DNA from: Auanema rhodensis
Lineage: Eukaryota > Nematoda > Chromadorea > Rhabditida > Rhabditidae
Direction: 5' to 3'
Assembly: GCA_964057225.1 (NCBI GenBank)
Contig: OZ059896.1
Location: 6,200,001-6,264,000, forward strand
Length of the DNA: 64,000 bases
Positions 60,726 through 64,000 of this stretch are shown one piece after another. The notes beneath the pieces were generated by a model, which was not told the origin of the DNA, ran no database searches, and saw only the letters and a program-made list of their open reading frames with translations. A program made the position numbers and the translations under genes. The stretch's first letter is position 1, and each line of letters opens with the position of its first letter.

Positions 60726-63693
60726 CTTTTTCTTTCTTTAATTATAGACCTTCTCCTTATTCATCCTTGCTCAATACCTTTCAACATACTCCTTTCAACT
60801 TTGCGGTTTTCTAACAGCTCTTACTGATGGAGCTATGATTGAGTGGTATTGCTTCAGTTAATAAAGCCTAACAATGACATGTTTCTCTTATATTCACGAT
60901 CTAATGTCACTTAAATTGAAGGCAAGACGCATCATGTGCTTCTCTAACGCTTACTACTTATTGAATATCCTGTCTTCATTTATATTCGTCTGATTTATTT
61001 ATTCATCGTAAACTGCAGCTCTCCTTACTATTCAATAGCCTTTGGAAAATTTTTATTTTACTTACAACCAGTAACTCAGCTTCATTGTTTATTAAGGATG
61101 ATGTTAAGATTTATATTTTTAATTTTTAAAAATTAGTTTGATCAAGTAGTACTCTGATCTTTTCTTATATATTCATACTTACATACATATATATTATACA
61201 TATTTCTTCTATAAGTTCATAAAGTATCTTATGAACACATTTAATTTTATTTATTTTTAGTATCATTTTTCCAAATAAAAAAAACATTGAACGAATCATT
61301 ATAAACTTTCAGGAAATGGAACAAAAACCAAACTTTGGAATTGTTTTGCAAAATGTATTTGAAGAAGTTTCATATTTTAATTATATTGAACAGTAGAAAA
61401 AAATACTATATTTTAGGGAGAAAAATGGCCAAGTAAAAATATTGAAATAATTTCTCAGAATGATAATAATCAGGTATTTCAATAAATAGTTTGATAAAAA
61501 GAATATTTATATATAAACAGACTGAGAATATAACTGAAATAGCTAAACTGATTTCAACTCATATATCTGATATTTTAATTCAAAGACTTAATTTACAAGA
61601 AGACAATACTGTTCAACAGGCTCATACATCTTATAATTCTCATTCAAATCATAGAAAACGTATGTTTGTCTTATTGGTAATCTCTCAAGAGAATTTCAGC
61701 ACGGACTTCATCGTGTGACTCAAGAAGATCTTTGATGTCATCTCCTAAGCCTCCATCACACATCATTACAGAGGTTTTCAATTAGGTTTTCAACATTCAC
61801 TTATTTCAAATTCCAGAATACTTCGAAATTTCACAGTGAAAATCGTCTTAGTCGTACTGCTCGACCAACACCTACACCATTAGAAAATCGAGCTTTTCAA
61901 TTAAGACGGAAAAGCTTAGAGAGCAGAAAAGGTAATCAAAGTATATTTTTTGTTTTTTTTTGTCTTATTTTGATTTATCTCATTTTCAGTTCAATATACT
62001 AAACCATTGAACTCAAAACGATGTACTATTGAAGAATTACTATAATAATAATATCAAATAATACAAATAAGTTTAAATATTAATTGTAATTTTGAATTAC
62101 CTGTATTCCTAATATCATACACCGTAGGAGGATTCTCGCCAGCTACGATACTTATGGGCCGAGTGAAGTTCATATGAATCTGTATATGTCCAGAAAAGAA
62201 ATTTCCATCCGGACTCTGTGAAATAATATTCCTTCTGAATTTCATTTGGTTTCTATGAACCTACCAAAATCATTTGAAGTCCTTCCTCACTATTTAGATT
62301 ATATTCTGTAACTTTTCTTGCTAAATCATCTTCTTCATATTGTGCAGTCCATTCGCATGGCGTATCTTCTTTAACAAATAACTCATGAACTCTTAGTGTC
62401 TGTAATTGAAAGTATAAATAAATTTCAAATAATCATTGTAAACGATCACATAAAGTTAATCTAAACTCACTTTACCACTGGGAGCTTGTAATGTTACAAG
62501 ATTTTCCAACTTTCTGCTCGTAGCTGACGGTGCAAAAGATTTAGGAAGCGTCATGGACCCTGATTTTGGTAAAGCCAACGATGATTCCTGAAAGATATAT
62601 TTATAGTATACACAAAATGTGTTCAAAACAAAAAAAATGAAATAATATTTCGAAGTTTAAATCCTACTTCAGCTACGGTATTGCCATTTTCTTTGTCTGT
62701 ATCTAGCTTTGGAGATAAAGTATGACTAGCCAACATTTCTTTTAACTCTTTTGGAATTGTCCCTAAAGTCCCATCATTCAATTTTGGATACAAAGATTGA
62801 AATTCTCCTAAAGACATATAAAGAATTCCGATACTATAATTAAATAATGTTACCTGATGTTAGTGATGATCCAGCTGATCTACAATCTAAAGTTACAAGT
62901 TCTTGACAACGTTGATGACAAGTATAGTTACATTCTAAATATTAAATTTTGAATGGAAAGTTTAAGAAAAGTTTTTTACTTTCACACTTCACCGCTTGTC
63001 TTAGAATTCCCCATATGAAATCTCCGCACTTATCGCACCACGTTGGATGTAATAAGTTAATACATCTGAAAAAAATTATTTTGATGCAATGAAAGTTTTG
63101 AAAGTTCGGTAGCACTTACTGAAAGCTATGACCTTGTCCTTGATGTGCTTCTCCTGCTAATACAAGATCGTTCAAAGGTCCGAAATGCTGACGCTCCAAA
63201 GTGTCTGAAAACTGATGCGATGAGTCCAAATCAGCGAGCAAACAAGTGTTCCAATCCCAAGACTGAAGAAAGAAAGATATAGACAGATAATTTATCCAAA
63301 AAATATGTAAAAAAATTTAATTTAATGTACTTGATTACTGAAATAGTCTAAAGTGATTCTTTGAAAATGAAAAAAACTTGCATCATATTCCATAGCAGGC
63401 GTTTGAATTATATCGTCTAGCTTGATACTATTATAAGATATAACATCATCCAGCATATCATCATGATTTGAACTAATATTAGGTGTAGTGTGATTAACTA
63501 ATGATTTACCAAGCTGAAAATTCAATACTTGTACTGAACATTCAAATAGAACACAAATAATTCATGAATACTTGAAAAGAAAAACGAACCATGGCTGAAT
63601 TGGATTGATCCAGGTTTCCAATTCCTAACTGGCTCATCCACTCACTGATTCCAGTCAGCTGGGAGAGTTTTGCTCGAATACCAGAAAACCAGC
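59140..63693 (-). CDS. RASSF1/5-type Ras-association protein (C1-RA-SARAH), 5' end probably outside window
   Basis: Adaptor linking Ras-family GTPases to Hippo (MST) kinases through its SARAH helix. The first visible exon (63693-63592) reads WFSGIRAKLSQLTGISEWMS. Then come LGKSLVNHTTPNISSNHDD, and a C1 zinc finger at about 63130-62890: GHSFQCINLLHPTWCDKCGD, then IWGILRQAVKCEKCNYTCHQ, RCQELVTLDC; all eight zinc ligands are present. The RA domain starts SGHIQIHMNFTRPISIVAGE, then (after a 1,708-nt intron) TITSFFLPRNTVKTINI, MIVTLLRKFRVADNPRKFAL and ILVLQENDTGDIM. SARAH: WDAFEVPELENFLRILTLEE, QQYSWQIKQRYNQYQ. Unusually a tail follows SARAH: LQTRGVDVGIASAPPLEYVP, then DIDPYGTSDSMIVSDVF and EEMRREQSTRL-stop. 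The tail requires a GC-AG intron (59272-59313). A separate gene sits in the large intron. Confidence 0.9.
60676..60724. repeat. (CT)n microsatellite in a RASSF intron
   Basis: Pure CT dinucleotide run inside the large RASSF intron, about 600 bp from the nested gene. Confidence 0.92.
61316..62045 (+). CDS. Unknown small protein nested in the RASSF intron (opposite strand)
   Basis: Not recognised. ATG 61316 follows AACTTTCAG by 3 nt. Exons join with consensus short introns: MEQKPNFGIVLQNVFEE, then GEKWPSKNIEIISQNDNNQ, then TENITEIAKLISTHISDILI, QRLNLQEDNTVQQAHTSYN. Then RKPRTSSCDSRRSLMSSPKP, PSHIITE, NTSKFHSENRLSRTARPTPT, PLENRAFQLRRKSLESRK and VQYTKPLNSKRCTIEELL-stop. Five introns, each 38-62 nt, all GT-AG and phase-consistent, and six exons without a stop; this makes chance unlikely. 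The first donor could be at either of two in-phase GTs (near 61351 or 61363). About 160 residues: an amphipathic helical N-terminal half, then a basic Ser/Arg/Pro-rich tail that looks like a phosphorylation or microtubule/nucleic-acid-binding region. No signal peptide or membrane segment. Confidence 0.72.
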
Positions 63694-64000
63694 TAAAAAT
63701 AAAGAAAAACAGTAAAGGAAAAAATTTTAAACTATAACCGAATCAGAATAGATTTTTTATAATTTTATAAAAAAAATTTATTTTATTAAATGAAATACCA
63801 ATAAAGAATATTCTATTAAATTTTTAAAATTGTATACTTTGAATAGAAAAAAACGAAAATTTATATATTTACGGTTGAAACGTCTAATATGAAAGATTAC
63901 ATATATCAGATCTTTCGTTAAATAATGTTTTAAAAACTAAACAAAACTAATAATTAAACATTAATATAATAACTTATCAGTGATATATTTAATTACTAAC
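63694..64000. other. AT-rich end of window, probably RASSF intron
   Basis: No exon seen. The first visible RASSF exon is preceded on the minus strand by a TTTATTTTTAG acceptor, and its reading frame lacks a Met start, so this stretch is likely an intron leading to an upstream exon outside the window. Confidence 0.5.

Noticed and set aside
1-64000. tRNA, rRNA, CRISPR array, spliced-leader RNA or snRNA genes
   Set aside because: No B-box/anticodon-arm pattern, no repeat-spacer array, and no GGTTTAATTACCC-type leader or Sm-site RNA was found by eye on either strand. A tRNAscan/Infernal run would be decisive.

Overview
This window is nuclear DNA of a small-genome invertebrate animal, most likely a nematode. 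It is very AT-rich. Nearly every coding exon is short and bounded by GT...AG introns of about 40-60 nt. Many start codons lie 0-25 nt downstream of a pyrimidine-plus-AG splice acceptor, the pattern expected of spliced-leader trans-splicing or very short spliced leaders. Gene content fits (a DUF229 protein, a Beta3/HLH-17-type bHLH, a bestrophin, a MASK protein, a calpain with an atypical N-terminus). The genus cannot be fixed from sequence alone. An apparent APC7 orthologue, which I recall as missing from C. elegans, argues against a close Caenorhabditis relative.

Layout. 1-1768 (+): 3' part of a microsomal epoxide hydrolase (EPHX1 type). 2847-12167 (+): a large MASK/ANKHD1-type gene with two ankyrin blocks and a KH domain. 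12851-13753 (+): NFU1 Fe-S scaffold. 13866-14061 (-): a possible tiny Cys-rich peptide gene. 14777-17902 (-): calpain. 18439-20772 (-): bestrophin. 22201-23479 (-): a secreted Cys-rich protein I do not recognise. 23838-25054 (-): RPAP3. 25212-28196 (-): exocyst EXOC5/SEC10. 28595-29393 (-): TMEM65. 29537-31123 (-): FAM98. 31366-31786 (+): mitochondrial ribosomal protein S21. 32005-34322 (-): APC7. 35154-40844 (+): a large RCC1-repeat protein. 42383-45329 (+): DUF229 sulfatase-like protein. 46433-46806 (+): bHLH. 46807-52676: a 5.9 kb gene-poor stretch with a Tc1/mariner-like short element, simple repeats and a TATA-type promoter. 52677-54567 (+): glutamine synthetase. 54936-55833 (-): a small single-pass membrane protein. 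55834-59139: gene-poor, AT-rich. 59140-63693 (-): a RASSF1/5-type Ras-association protein, probably continuing beyond the window, with an unrelated small gene (61316-62045, +) nested in its 1.7 kb intron.

Most genes are conserved housekeeping functions: mitochondria (NFU1, TMEM65, MRPS21), HSP90/R2TP assembly (RPAP3), exocytosis (EXOC5), cell cycle (APC7), RNA-ligase complex (FAM98), Hippo/Ras signalling (RASSF, MASK). FAM98, TMEM65, EXOC5 and RPAP3 lie head-to-tail on the minus strand with gaps of about 140-400 bp, which looks like a nematode operon. I found no CRISPR array, tRNA, rRNA or virus-derived gene. The main novelty candidates are the nested gene, the unrecognised secreted Cys-rich protein, the acidic Tyr/Asn-rich calpain N-terminus, the large RCC1 protein, the RASSF C-terminal tail and a TIR element. 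Exon boundaries were worked out by eye and should be treated as good drafts.
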